Numbered from the stretch's first letter, positions 52,265 to 62,127 are shown. The stretch: 64,000 bases of DNA from Clostridium sp. CAG:609 (GCA_000438075.1 FR903528.1:28415-92414), one strand, 5' to 3'. The notes: a model not told the origin generated them from the letters alone. Numbers and translations are program-made.

Positions 52265-53626
52265 TTACATCTCTATAATCTCATTTTTATCTTCTTTATT
52301 AATCTTTTCTTCAACTACTTTTTCTTTATCTTTACCTCTTTTTTTCTTCTTACCTTTTTTACAAACAAGAACAATAATAATTATTAACATAACTACAGAT
52401 AAAGAAATAAAACCAATAATAATATAAGTATATAACTTAATTTTTTCACTTAATAAACTACTTAATTCATCATTATACTTTATTAAAGTTTGCATCTTTT
52501 TATCATACATATAAAAACCTTTATCCCCAGTTTCTACATTAACACCATATATAACAAAAAAATCAGAATCTTCATTTAAATAAAAACCTTCAACATCAAT
52601 ATCTTGTATCTTAACATTACCCTTTTTATACCCTTCAACATTCTCTTCTGGTTTTAATGGATATATTGTAATTTGACTTGATTTTAACTCATTATATTCT
52701 TTATAACTATTATTTTCATCATCATATATAAATAATGATATATTACCATCAGTATCTTTTAAACCTACAAGTACTAACCCAGTATAATCATTTTTATATG
52801 CAGGTATATCGAATTCATTTATCTTAACACTATATTCATTATATAAACTAGCTATTGGTAAATTTTCTTTTATTTTAACTACTGTATATTTTTTATCCCC
52901 CACAGTTACTTCAATTGGATTTTCATCTTTTACATCAACATTTATTGTATATGTTTTTTCAGATCCATTCTCAGCCTTAACAGTAACTAAAAATTTATTA
53001 TTACCTTGATTAACTTGTTGAACACCAACACCAGTTATACTTGCTTTTTTATCTTGAACAGTACCTGTTATATTTACATTCTTAGTATCTTCTGGTACAG
53101 TAACAGAATACTCTAAAGTATTTGCATTAAACTCAGGTGTCAAAGTAAAACCTTCAACCCCTAAAGATGCTAAATTATTATTTTTAGAATAACTTGCTTC
53201 CAACTCTGCCTGAGTAATAATATTAATTTTTTTTGAATTACTTGATAAAGATATTTCGCTTAAATCAGCATAAGCATATGCAAGATAACCACCAACACTT
53301 ACACTAGTACTTCCTTTTTTTAATGTTTTAAATGTAAATGTATAAGATTTACTTTTAACACCAGTAGCAGTTGATGCAGCCATTCTAATACCATTACTTT
53401 CACTAGTGGCACTCCTTAATTGCAAATAATTTTTATCATAATTAAGTGACATTTCCCAACTACCTATTAATGTTGAACTAGATAAAGTAACTGTTACAGT
53501 TACATTATTACCAACAACAACTGTTGATGTTCCACTTACATTTATTTTACCACTCGCAGCAAACACAGTCTTTGGTATTACCAAAAGACAAAATAAACTA
53601 ATCAATATTACTTTAATTTTCTTCAT
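52265..53626 (-). CDS. Membrane-anchored cohesin-like plus cadherin-like beta-sandwich protein
   Basis: 453 residues. Signal peptide (about 1-24, ending VFAAS), then a cohesin-like module at about 28-140: INVSGTSTVVVGNNVTVTV, an IGSWEMSLNYDKNYLQL strand typical of cohesins, and a closing strand VSVGGYLAYA. A cadherin-like beta-sandwich (PF12733 type; LASLGVEGFTLTPEFNANTL) follows at about 155-240. After a variable region, one membrane helix at about 400-425 and a KKGKKKKRGK stop-transfer tail end the protein. The dockerin partner is encoded 10 bp upstream in the same operon. Cohesin assignment is by pattern only. Confidence 0.8.
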   Translation of the reverse strand: MKKIKVILISLFCLLVIPKTVFAASGKINVSGTSTVVVGNNVTVTVTLSSSTLIGSWEMSLNYDKNYLQLRSATSESNGIRMAASTATGVKSKSYTFTFKTLKKGSTSVSVGGYLAYAYADLSEISLSSNSKKINIITQAELEASYSKNNNLASLGVEGFTLTPEFNANTLEYSVTVPEDTKNVNITGTVQDKKASITGVGVQQVNQGNNKFLVTVKAENGSEKTYTINVDVKDENPIEVTVGDKKYTVVKIKENLPIASLYNEYSVKINEFDIPAYKNDYTGLVLVGLKDTDGNISLFIYDDENNSYKEYNELKSSQITIYPLKPEENVEGYKKGNVKIQDIDVEGFYLNEDSDFFVIYGVNVETGDKGFYMYDKKMQTLIKYNDELSSLLSEKIKLYTYIIIGFISLSVVMLIIIIVLVCKKGKKKKRGKDKEKVVEEKINKEDKNEIIEM

Positions 53627-53636
53627 TTAATCCTCC

Positions 53637-55391
53637 TTATTGATCTATTGTATAAGTCCCAAGTATACTTTTTTGAACTTGTAACAAATCCAATGCATTT
53701 ATAACACCATCACCTGATGTATCACCTGCTTCTTTATAAGTCCCCGTTAAATTATATGTATCCAAAATATTTTTTTGAACTTGTAATAAATCTAATGCGT
53801 TTATAACACCATCACCTGATGTATCACCCTTTACTACTACTGTAAATGTTTGTGATGTAGTTTTATTACTTATCTTTATTTTTTGACCAGTTGCAATTAA
53901 ACCAGAACTTATTTCATTATCACTACTATCATATATAACTACAGTATTATTACCAGCAACACCTTCAATAATACCTTTAACTGTGGCAACATCACTACCT
54001 ACCGTAAATCCATATATATAATCAGATAAGCTTTTTAATTTACTTCCAGTTATAATCGTAGGAATATCCATATCGCTTGGCTTCGTAGAATTATCTCCAT
54101 CATCAACTGCACCATTCGCACTATTATTTATTGTATCCCCCATATTATTATAAACAGGTATTTTAAAATTTAAAGCAATACCCAATAAATTATTTTTACT
54201 ATAAGAATTAAATGCTGTATTAGATTCACTCATCGCACCAGCTAAATTAGTCATATATTGATGAGTACCAAGTTTATCAAAATCATTTACTAAAACATTA
54301 AATTTTTGAAGATAACCAGTATATTGATTTTTTAAAATATAACCAGATGAAAACTGAACAATTCCCCCTTCAACTGCATTATCAACACCCTTCCAACCAG
54401 CTCGATAAGCATAACTTAAACCACACACTGATGTACCAGACTCAGCAACACAAGAATCAGTAACACCAAAATTAAAGAAGTTGTAATAACCTAAATATAT
54501 GCCATTTTGTTCTGCATAAGTACCAGAATACAAATTATATAAATTAGTTCCTGTACCAAGTTCAACTCTCATTTTTGATGCAATAGCAATCGGACTTACC
54601 TTATTAACACTTTTAGCTAATATTACATCCCTTAGGCTAACACCAGTATTAATGTGATAATCATTAAAACTAGTACCATTAAGTATAGATTCAACAGCAT
54701 TCGGATAACTTTTTTCCAAACTAGCATCATATGATTGATCTAAAAATTGAAATAAATATTTTTCCGAAAAAGCATTTCTTGGATCCATGTAATAAGCAAC
54801 AGCTTTTTGACTCGGAGCAACATACCCCCCCGGCGAAGTAGATGTACATGTTTTATCCAAAAACTCTTTATCATAAACACTTAAATGAATATAATTTCTT
54901 CCACATACACTTTCTTTATCAACTACATCAACCCAGTTATAATTAATTTTTATTGGTTGAAAATTCCACGTCGGATGATCCTCTTTAATACTACAAATAC
55001 CACCCCAATAACTTGATGGAAAACCTAAACTAGCTAGTTCCTTCTCACAATCCGTCGAAGCTTCAATATCATCAGAACTATATGACTTAACAAGTTTAAC
55101 ATCATCACTACATACATACCCTTCAACATCAGTATAATATGTCATATGATACCATCCACCATTACATCTTTTATGGTTATTTTCGTCATCATACAATTTA
55201 TCATCAACTAAAATATAATAGTCATTCCTTGATAACAAACCAACTCTAACACCATCATTACCCCCGGGATTATTTCTTAAATTAACTCCACTATTTATAA
55301 TTTTAACTCTATATGTATAACCAACTGCTTTAACATTTAAACAAAACAAAAAGAATGTCACAAAACTTAACAACATGATTTTTTTCTTCAT
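53637..55391 (-). CDS. Secreted N-acetylglucosaminidase with SH3-like and dockerin domains
   Basis: 584 residues from the ATG seven bases after AAAGGAGG. Signal peptide (about 1-22, ending NVKAVGY), an SH3-like module (about 24-100: SGVNLRNNPGG), and a GH73-like glucosaminidase domain (about 125-440) with VAYYMDPRNAFSEKYLFQFLDQ, a pattern of LytD/AtlA-type autolysins. The last about 65 residues are a type I dockerin with two calcium repeats, GDTSGDGVINALDLLQVQKN and GDTSGDGVINALDLLQVQKS. The dockerin implies docking on a cohesin, the best candidate being the next gene. Expected job: peptidoglycan cleavage at the cell surface. Confidence 0.88.
   Translation of the reverse strand: MKKKIMLLSFVTFFLFCLNVKAVGYTYRVKIINSGVNLRNNPGGNDGVRVGLLSRNDYYILVDDKLYDDENNHKRCNGGWYHMTYYTDVEGYVCSDDVKLVKSYSSDDIEASTDCEKELASLGFPSSYWGGICSIKEDHPTWNFQPIKINYNWVDVVDKESVCGRNYIHLSVYDKEFLDKTCTSTSPGGYVAPSQKAVAYYMDPRNAFSEKYLFQFLDQSYDASLEKSYPNAVESILNGTSFNDYHINTGVSLRDVILAKSVNKVSPIAIASKMRVELGTGTNLYNLYSGTYAEQNGIYLGYYNFFNFGVTDSCVAESGTSVCGLSYAYRAGWKGVDNAVEGGIVQFSSGYILKNQYTGYLQKFNVLVNDFDKLGTHQYMTNLAGAMSESNTAFNSYSKNNLLGIALNFKIPVYNNMGDTINNSANGAVDDGDNSTKPSDMDIPTIITGSKLKSLSDYIYGFTVGSDVATVKGIIEGVAGNNTVVIYDSSDNEISSGLIATGQKIKISNKTTSQTFTVVVKGDTSGDGVINALDLLQVQKNILDTYNLTGTYKEAGDTSGDGVINALDLLQVQKSILGTYTIDQ
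53660..53828. repeat. Direct repeat encoding the two dockerin calcium units
   Basis: Two nearly identical segments of about 60 bp (about 53668-53728 and 53769-53828, few substitutions) encode the paired dockerin repeats. The similarity at DNA level implies recent duplication or gene conversion. Confidence 0.8.
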
Positions 55392-55422
55392 TGTATGACC
55401 TCCTTTTACTATATTCGTAAAT

Positions 55423-55451
55423 ATTATACCAAAAATTTGCTTATCAAACAA
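55423..55451 (-). promoter_or_regulatory. Promoter of the glucosaminidase-cohesin operon
   Basis: Minus-strand TTGTTT (55451-55446), a 17-bp spacer and TATAAT (55428-55423). Confidence 0.7.
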
Positions 55452-55541
55452 ATTATTTACAAAATTTAAGTTAAAAATGTGTAAAATTGCTATATTTTTC
55501 AAGAAAAATATAATATAATAAGATTATGTGTGGTGATGGTT

Positions 55542-55916
55542 ATGGAAAAATCTTTTGATGGTATTGATATTTTATTAATTGCATTAATATCATTCTATCT
55601 ATTAATATTAGTTATTATAATACTTTGGTTAATTCTATCTAAATTAGAAAAATATGAAATAAAAACAAAAGGTTCATCTAAATTAAGTTCAAATACTAAG
55701 TTTGATAAAATAATTAATTCAGAACCAAGTAAACCAATTAAAAAGACCACCCCTGCCAGTAAGGCAGTAGTCAAAAAGAAGAAACCTACAGTTAAGAAAA
55801 AAACAAATACAGTTAAAAAGAAAAGTAATGTTACTAAAAACAATTCATCAAGAAGAAACAATGGTTATGTAAGCCCAACAAAAAGAAAGAAAAACAACAG
55901 AAAGAAAAAATCATAG
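55542..55916 (+). CDS. Single-pass membrane protein with long basic tail
   Basis: 124 residues. One membrane helix (about 9-35) is followed by about 85 residues dominated by Lys, Ser, Thr and Asn (KKKKPTVKKKTNTVKKK), which will be disordered and cytosolic or wall-facing. Such a tail could bind nucleic acid or anionic wall polymer. I do not recognise a family. GGTGAT lies just before the ATG. A -10 TATAAT is at 55509-55514, with TTGCTA at 55487-55492 as a possible -35. It is divergent from the glucosaminidase operon. Confidence 0.65.
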   Translation: MEKSFDGIDILLIALISFYLLILVIIILWLILSKLEKYEIKTKGSSKLSSNTKFDKIINSEPSKPIKKTTPASKAVVKKKKPTVKKKTNTVKKKSNVTKNNSSRRNNGYVSPTKRKKNNRKKKS

Positions 55917-55938
55917 ATATAAATCTATGATTTTATTT
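55907..55938. terminator. Bidirectional terminator between convergent genes
   Basis: Perfect 12-bp stem AAAATCATAGAT/ATCTATGATTTT with loop ATAA; A/T ends give T tracts on both strands. It holds the stop codon of the basic-tail gene. Confidence 0.85.
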
Positions 55939-55942
55939 TGTA

Positions 55943-57400
55943 TTAATTTATGCGAATCGGTAAACTAGATGTCCCAGATCCAGATACATATTTTACAGAA
56001 GATAAAAGATAAAATGACGGACGCACCGCGCTGGCATAGACCACGCCACCGTTGTTGTAGGCACGACCACTGCTATTCACATTCCAAGCACCATTGAAAT
56101 CGCCAGAACCAGGCGACAATAACCATTCATAAGAACCTAAGAAAAGCCAATCTTTATTCTTTGCTGCAGTATCATAATCAAATAAATTTGTTGTCCAATA
56201 ATCTGGTGTTGTTGCATATTCATAATCACTTGGATACATTAATCCTATTTTAGCTGTATGTGTTTTTGTGGCATTAGTTATTTCTGCTGTATACACTGTT
56301 TTTACAGTTGCAGCACTAGTACTATATCCACTTACTCTCCATGATACTTCTGCAATTTTATCTTCAAATCCTGATAATTTTTCTGTTTTAAATGTAGAAT
56401 TTAATGTTGTATTTAGTGATGCATTTGCCCAAACATTTGAATTACTCTTATTCCATTTTATATTCCCTATTGATGTATTTTTTATTACTTTTACTAGTTG
56501 TTGGTCTTTTATTCCATGATTGTTGTCTCCAAATACACCGATAATTCTATATAGATTATCATCTGGGCAAGTTGCTTCACTTGAACCTAGACAAATATAA
56601 TTTTTTACATCTGCACCTGCATATCTATATGAACTATCACCTGCTCCATTTGTTAGGTTTGAATCGTGATAATATATATTTGAATTTTTTATTCCAGTAT
56701 ATTGAGCAATAACACAATCACTTAATGATTTACCTGAGCAGACATCAGTTGCTGTTAATATATACTCGTCCTTTTGAATCATCAATTTTCCACTAAAACT
56801 CTTACCTGTATTAGCATTTTGATCATAATTATAATTAACTAATGTTATTGTAATATTCCATTCTTCTATTTTTTTAGGTGATGCACTTATTTCTTTATTA
56901 TCAATTAAAGTTAATAAACCAGATGATTTTGTTATATCAAAACCAGATACTGATTTATTACTTCCATCTGTTACTGTTATGTAATTAAGTCCAGTTAATT
57001 TTGTTACTTGATTACCTGAGTTATCTGTGATAGATAATAACAATTCAGGCGAACTACTATCTTTTGAATATTCAAAATCATTACCACTAATATTTAAATA
57101 AACATAATAATTTGCAGTTGCTGTATTTGTTTTATTATTTGCTTGAAGTGTTGCTCTAGAAAATGTTGAACCAGTTCTATTACCTTTTCCTTGTGCAAAA
57201 CTTTCTTGATCTGCAGTTATATTTATTGCATCTCCTGTTTCAAAAGTCAATACATCAGTTGTATATGTAGTAACATTAACATCTGCATTTGATGCAGAGC
57301 CATATTGGTTTTGAAAATATGCATATGTTGCTCCAACTACTAAAATAACTAATGCAATTAATGCAACCGTACTATATATAACAGCTTTTTTCTTTTCCAT
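55943..57400 (-). CDS. Exported protein with lectin-like (DUF6273-type) C-terminal domain
   Basis: 485 residues. A signal anchor resembling SipW/TasA-type exports (about 6-29, GATYAYFQNQ) is followed by a beta-rich region (about 30-215). The C-terminal domain (about 220-485) has a cysteine-bearing start (DVCSGKSLSDCV), CLGSSEATCPDDNLYRIIGVFGD, WLFLGSYEWLLSPGSGD and SAVRPSFYL, the C-type-lectin/formylglycine-enzyme-like layout common in gut Bacillota. The DNA for about residues 438-460 is strikingly GC-rich against the rest. Probably a displayed binding protein. No reverse transcriptase is in the window. Confidence 0.75.
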   Translation of the reverse strand: MEKKKAVIYSTVALIALVILVVGATYAYFQNQYGSASNADVNVTTYTTDVLTFETGDAINITADQESFAQGKGNRTGSTFSRATLQANNKTNTATANYYVYLNISGNDFEYSKDSSSPELLLSITDNSGNQVTKLTGLNYITVTDGSNKSVSGFDITKSSGLLTLIDNKEISASPKKIEEWNITITLVNYNYDQNANTGKSFSGKLMIQKDEYILTATDVCSGKSLSDCVIAQYTGIKNSNIYYHDSNLTNGAGDSSYRYAGADVKNYICLGSSEATCPDDNLYRIIGVFGDNNHGIKDQQLVKVIKNTSIGNIKWNKSNSNVWANASLNTTLNSTFKTEKLSGFEDKIAEVSWRVSGYSTSAATVKTVYTAEITNATKTHTAKIGLMYPSDYEYATTPDYWTTNLFDYDTAAKNKDWLFLGSYEWLLSPGSGDFNGAWNVNSSGRAYNNGGVVYASAVRPSFYLLSSVKYVSGSGTSSLPIRIN

Positions 57401-57436
57401 TTTCTTAACCTCACTTTATATTACTTTACAATAAAT

Positions 57437-57466
57437 ATTATAACACACCCAAGTATATTTGGTAAA
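57437..57466 (-). promoter_or_regulatory. Promoter of the lectin-like protein gene
   Basis: Minus-strand TTTACC (57466-57461), an 18-bp spacer and TATAAT (57442-57437) with an extended -10 TGTTATAAT. Confidence 0.7.
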
Positions 57467-57467
57467 T

Positions 57468-57491
57468 AAAAAAAGAGTGATTACCTCACTC
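57468..57491 (-). terminator. Terminator of the LtaS-like/LCP operon
   Basis: Minus-strand GAGTGA/TCACTC, loop GGTAA, followed by seven T. Confidence 0.85.
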
Positions 57492-59433
57492 AATTTAACA
57501 TATCCTTAATAATATCTTCATCACTCTTTAAATCATTATCTTTATTATCATCTGTACTATTATTACTTTTTTCTTCTACTTTACTATTTACAATATAAAC
57601 AGTTAATTCACTAATACTATTTACTAAAACATCTTTATGTACACTTTGATTACCTATTAAACCGACATTTACACTTTTATTATAAAATTCACTTTCAGGA
57701 TCAACATACTTAACATTTAAACTAATATTATATTGATTACAAAATTCTTTTGCTTCATCCACTGTTTTTCCCACAAAACTTGGTAATAATTCACCAGACT
57801 TTTCAGTTCTTTTTCCTTTACCTGGACTATATAACTCATAAGTTTCATTAACTGAGAAACTAAATGTCTTAACCATTTCATCTTTTTCTTTTTCAAGTAC
57901 AACATTAAATGCATGTTTTATATCATTTAAACTACTTAAATAATATCCTTGTGCCGATGTATTTCTTCCACTTTGAGGAACATACACATTCAAACTATAA
58001 GTTTCAAGTGTAGCTTTAGAAATATTTAAACCATCTGTTCCAGATAACTTACTACCCACTACATTTTTTAAAACATTATAACCTGATAACATTGTATCTG
58101 TATCCATATTAGTAGATATATTTTTACTAACTGCAGTTAATATATTTTGTAAATCTTTAATACTACTAAAATGAAGTGCTTTATTAGCTAACGCTTCCAC
58201 TACTTGTTGTTGATGTCTAACTCTATCTAAATCACTACCAATATACATATGTCTACATCTAGCATAAGCTAAAGCTTGTTCTCCATTTAATGTTTGTAAT
58301 CCTGGTTCCATACAAACTAACTTATTTCCAAATTGTCTATCACTATTTTGTTCACAAACTTTACCTTTATATTTATTTGGTGTATAAGTTGGTGCTTCAA
58401 CAAAAACATCAATACCTTCAACTGCTTCAACTAAATCAACAACACCTTTAAAATTAATCTTAACATAGTAATCAATATTAATACCCATTAAATTATTAAT
58501 AGTACTAATTACACAAGAAGTACCAAATCCTGCTGATGAATTAATCTTTGCATAATTATTTTTATTACAAGCTATTGGTACATAAGTATCCCTAGGTATA
58601 GAAAGTAATATAGCATTTAATGTCTTCGGATTAATTGACATAAGCATCAAAGTATCTCCATTAAATGATGAACTTGCATTTAATCCATCCCCCTCAGAAT
58701 CAACTCCCAAAAACAAAAATGTCAATGGTTCATTAAAATCTTTATTACTAACTAAATCTAAATCTTCATTCTTTTTCTTTTCACTATATTCAAATACTTT
58801 TTTTACATCACTATCTATATTTTCAAAACCAACTTCATTTTTAACTAAATTCTCATAATTACCAGGTACTATCGCTGCATCAATAACACCTTTATATAAA
58901 TCATCAATTAATTTAATATAATCATTATAATACTCTACTTTATTATATAACTTTTTTTCTTTAATTAATTTTTGTGCTAAATCATAATTATCTTTATCTA
59001 TATCTTTATCAATAATACCAATAACACTATCTTTATTAAAAGTCTTATCACTAAGTACTATTAAATAGCTATTATATATAACTTCATTTTTTTCTTTCAT
59101 ACCATTTATATTACTATATACAAAATTTATATAATATGATGATACAGAAAAAACAATAATAAATAATAATGTAATAATTGATGTAATAATTAAACCTTTA
59201 TATTTTCTTCTTAATAAATTAAGTAAATTCCAAAAACTATAAATAAAGAAATATAAAATAAAAAATATAATAACTATTACTCTAATAAATGTTTCAATAC
59301 CCTTAAGTGATAAAATATTTTTAATAAATAAAACCAAAGTAACTAAATAAAATATATTTATTATATAATATATAACTCTATAAGCTTTCTTAGACTTTTT
59401 TAACTTTTTTAACTTTCTTAACATCTTATTCAT
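57490..59433 (-). CDS. LytR-CpsA-Psr family wall-polymer ligase with PASTA-like tail
   Basis: 647 residues. Three membrane helices in about 20-110, an accessory domain, then the LCP catalytic domain (about 225-420) with FLFLGVDSEGDG, NGDTLMLMSINPKTLNAILLSIPRDT-type pieces including the phosphate-binding Arg in SIPRDTY, and GEQALAYARCRH plus DLDRVRHQQQVVEAL. The tail (about 545-615) has PSFVGKTVDEAKEFCNQYN, a PASTA-like fold that may bind peptidoglycan. LCP enzymes transfer lipid-linked polymers to peptidoglycan, so this is the likely ligase for the TagO-initiated polymer. Starts within the end of the preceding gene. Confidence 0.93.
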   Translation of the reverse strand: MNKMLRKLKKLKKSKKAYRVIYYIINIFYLVTLVLFIKNILSLKGIETFIRVIVIIFFILYFFIYSFWNLLNLLRRKYKGLIITSIITLLFIIVFSVSSYYINFVYSNINGMKEKNEVIYNSYLIVLSDKTFNKDSVIGIIDKDIDKDNYDLAQKLIKEKKLYNKVEYYNDYIKLIDDLYKGVIDAAIVPGNYENLVKNEVGFENIDSDVKKVFEYSEKKKNEDLDLVSNKDFNEPLTFLFLGVDSEGDGLNASSSFNGDTLMLMSINPKTLNAILLSIPRDTYVPIACNKNNYAKINSSAGFGTSCVISTINNLMGINIDYYVKINFKGVVDLVEAVEGIDVFVEAPTYTPNKYKGKVCEQNSDRQFGNKLVCMEPGLQTLNGEQALAYARCRHMYIGSDLDRVRHQQQVVEALANKALHFSSIKDLQNILTAVSKNISTNMDTDTMLSGYNVLKNVVGSKLSGTDGLNISKATLETYSLNVYVPQSGRNTSAQGYYLSSLNDIKHAFNVVLEKEKDEMVKTFSFSVNETYELYSPGKGKRTEKSGELLPSFVGKTVDEAKEFCNQYNISLNVKYVDPESEFYNKSVNVGLIGNQSVHKDVLVNSISELTVYIVNSKVEEKSNNSTDDNKDNDLKSDEDIIKDMLN

Positions 59434-60052
59434 TATTAACACCTGTTTCATATTCTACAACATATAATTTATTACTATCTTCTACTAAAGTAATACTTGC
59501 AGATGTATCATAACCTAAATTTTCTTCATAATCCCAAGTTAATTTAACTACAAAAGATTCCATCTCTTTATCATTTATTTTAAATGTATTATTTTCTACA
59601 TCACTTACATTTACTGATTTAACTACAGGTAATTTTTGTTTTCTTTTACCAAACGTATTATCTTCTACTCTTTTATATAGTGTATCTTCAACATTCATTT
59701 TAAAATTATCTACACTTGATGGATAAACATATTCTAAACATGCAACATCATACTTATTTATTTTATTATCAATTGTAAATAAATCAATAACAAATAACTC
59801 TGCTAATAAAGATGCATACTTTTCTTTATCTATTGTTTTTTCTTTTAACACTTTCTTTAATTCATTATAAGTATTCTTCATTAAAATTGTATCTCTCTCA
59901 TCCAATGTATATGAAAATGAATCAATACTATCAACAACTTTTACATCATTTTTTACAGATTTTGTTGTTACTTTTTTAATTACAATAAGACCTACAATGA
60001 TAACTATAAATATAATAATTACTATTAATAATCTTTTATACTTCTTCCTCAT
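59426..60052 (-). CDS. Hypothetical membrane-anchored extracellular protein
   Basis: 208 residues: basic start, one membrane helix (about 8-26), an outer domain with helical first half and strand-rich second half ending NKLYVVEYETGVNNE. GGAG six bases before the chosen ATG. It overlaps the LCP gene by 8 bp and begins one base after the LtaS-like stop, so it belongs to a three-gene surface-polymer operon. Family not recognised. Confidence 0.7.
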   Translation of the reverse strand: MRKKYKRLLIVIIIFIVIIVGLIVIKKVTTKSVKNDVKVVDSIDSFSYTLDERDTILMKNTYNELKKVLKEKTIDKEKYASLLAELFVIDLFTIDNKINKYDVACLEYVYPSSVDNFKMNVEDTLYKRVEDNTFGKRKQKLPVVKSVNVSDVENNTFKINDKEMESFVVKLTWDYEENLGYDTSASITLVEDSNKLYVVEYETGVNNE

Positions 60053-60053
60053 T

Positions 60054-62069
60054 TTATTCTCCATTCATTTTCTTATTTTCTAATAAGTTATAAACAATTA
60101 TAGCATTAGATACATCCAATCTCTTTTCTGCTATACTCTTTATATTATCTAAATATTCTTTATCTATTTTTTCATCTGTTAACTCTTTATATTCATTAGT
60201 TGAATTATTATAATATACTTTATTAGTTAATATATTACCATTCGGATATATCACTAAATTATTATCTTTAACAGTAAATATATCTTCACCAACATTATAT
60301 TTATTATATATACCATACATATTAAGTATTGTAGCTGCTACATTATACATACCCATAGTATAAGTAACTTCCCCCTTAAATATACTTTGTAACTCTTTAT
60401 TTTTACTCCATATTATTAAAGGTGTCTTTTTATTTAACTCATGTTCATAATAATCATATAAAACATAATTTTTATCACCTTTTTTATATACCCCACCAGT
60501 TTCAGGATTCAAATTATATAAGTAATTTATTTCATTTCTAGATAACTTAGCATCATGATCTCCATAGAAAACAAATACTGTATTATTAAAGTAATTAGAA
60601 TTTTTTATATAAGATATAAAGTCACCTAAAGCATTATCTGCATAATTAGCACTTTTTATATACTCTCCAACTGAAGTACTGGACAAATAATCTTTTTCTA
60701 GTGTTTGTGTTATTCCAGAATCATTGGTTACCTCATAGTGACTAGTTAAATCTAAATTACTATGCATACTAGCTAATTTAAATGGCGAATGATTTGATAA
60801 CGTAATAACTGTACCCATATAATTTGTATTATTTTTTTCAATATTCTCTAACATAGGTATAGCTTCTTTAAAGAATAAAGAATCATTAATACCTAAATTA
60901 ATTACATCTTTATCGGTATAATCAAAGACATCACCAAAATACATACTATTATAACCAAGTGATGGATGAGCTTTATTTCTATTCCACATACTAGATAAAT
61001 TACCATGCATACTAAATGTTTCATAACCGCGACTTGCTAAATACTTAGGTATTGTAAAATAATTTCTATCATAATAACTTACAAATACAGTACCACTTGA
61101 AGCAGGCATTAAACCAGTTAATAAAGTAAACTCAGTATCACTACTTGTACCCGTAGACACTTGAGGATAAAAATTAGTAAAATGCATTCCTTCTTTAGCT
61201 AACTTTTTTAAGTTCGGTGTAACATCTTTACCATTAAATGATAAATTCATTAAGAAACTTTGCATACTTTCCATATGAACAAAGACTATATTTTTACCAG
61301 TTAAAACACCAGTATATTTATTTTCTTTAGTTTTTTCTTTTGTATTAAAATAATCATTAAATAATTCCGTAGCTTTTTCTTGACCAAATAAACTACTTAT
61401 TTGTGGTGTTAAATATTGAACAAAATCATTTACTTGATACATAATAATACCAAATCTCTCAACAATATATAATCTATTCCATTGTTTAGCAAGCCTTGAA
61501 TAATCACTATTCTTAGCAACACCCAAGCTATAACCTACAAAAACTATACCAACACAAAATGTTGCAATAAACATCTTTTTACTCTTTTCAATTTTATCAA
61601 TGAAAGAATAATAAACACTAGATAACAACTTCTTATGTATTAAATAAAATATAATAGGTATAATTATATAGATGAAGTCATATATTTTAAGGCGATCAAA
61701 TATAGAACCCGTTACTGTTTCAGTTTGACCAACAGTTGCAAGTTCTCCGATTGATGCAAATGATGTAAAGAAACGATAATAGATTGAACTAATTAAACAT
61801 GCTAAGTTAATAATAATTAACCAAGTAAAATAATATTTAAATTGATTCTTAGGTTTAACAAAATAACCAAAACTACCAATAAGTAATATTAATCCTAAGT
61901 CAGTAATTAATGGTTTGATGCGAAACACCGAATTAATTGTAAACTTTCTAATGCATATCGTAGCAATTAATGCTAATATACAATAAGAAATAAATAATCT
62001 ATTTGTTAAGACATATTCAACTACATTTTTCTTAACATTTTTTATGGTTTTATTAAAATCTTTTTTCAT
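60054..62069 (-). CDS. LtaS-like lipoteichoic acid synthase family protein
   Basis: 671 residues. Five membrane helices in about 25-210 lead to the outer sulfatase-fold domain with VFVHMESMQSF (metal Glu), STGTSSDTEFTLLTG (nucleophile Thr), SMHGNLSSMWNRN and VFYGDHDAKL (metal DHD). This matches LtaS-type glycerophosphate transferases acting on phosphatidylglycerol. The first ATG overlaps the Shine-Dalgarno, so the next in-frame ATG was chosen. The call of LTA synthase rather than another glycerol-phosphate transferase is by similarity. Confidence 0.92.
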   Translation of the reverse strand: MKKDFNKTIKNVKKNVVEYVLTNRLFISYCILALIATICIRKFTINSVFRIKPLITDLGLILLIGSFGYFVKPKNQFKYYFTWLIIINLACLISSIYYRFFTSFASIGELATVGQTETVTGSIFDRLKIYDFIYIIIPIIFYLIHKKLLSSVYYSFIDKIEKSKKMFIATFCVGIVFVGYSLGVAKNSDYSRLAKQWNRLYIVERFGIIMYQVNDFVQYLTPQISSLFGQEKATELFNDYFNTKEKTKENKYTGVLTGKNIVFVHMESMQSFLMNLSFNGKDVTPNLKKLAKEGMHFTNFYPQVSTGTSSDTEFTLLTGLMPASSGTVFVSYYDRNYFTIPKYLASRGYETFSMHGNLSSMWNRNKAHPSLGYNSMYFGDVFDYTDKDVINLGINDSLFFKEAIPMLENIEKNNTNYMGTVITLSNHSPFKLASMHSNLDLTSHYEVTNDSGITQTLEKDYLSSTSVGEYIKSANYADNALGDFISYIKNSNYFNNTVFVFYGDHDAKLSRNEINYLYNLNPETGGVYKKGDKNYVLYDYYEHELNKKTPLIIWSKNKELQSIFKGEVTYTMGMYNVAATILNMYGIYNKYNVGEDIFTVKDNNLVIYPNGNILTNKVYYNNSTNEYKELTDEKIDKEYLDNIKSIAEKRLDVSNAIIVYNLLENKKMNGE

Positions 62070-62092
62070 AAACATCCCTTCTTACTTACATA

Positions 62093-62121
62093 AGTATAAC
62101 AAAAGTTACATTTTTTATCAA
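62093..62121 (-). promoter_or_regulatory. Promoter of the LtaS-like operon
   Basis: Minus-strand TTGATA (62121-62116), a 17-bp spacer and TATACT (62098-62093). Divergent from the tRNA-Gly promoter, with the two -35 boxes 6 bp apart. Confidence 0.8.
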
Positions 62122-62127
62122 TTATTG

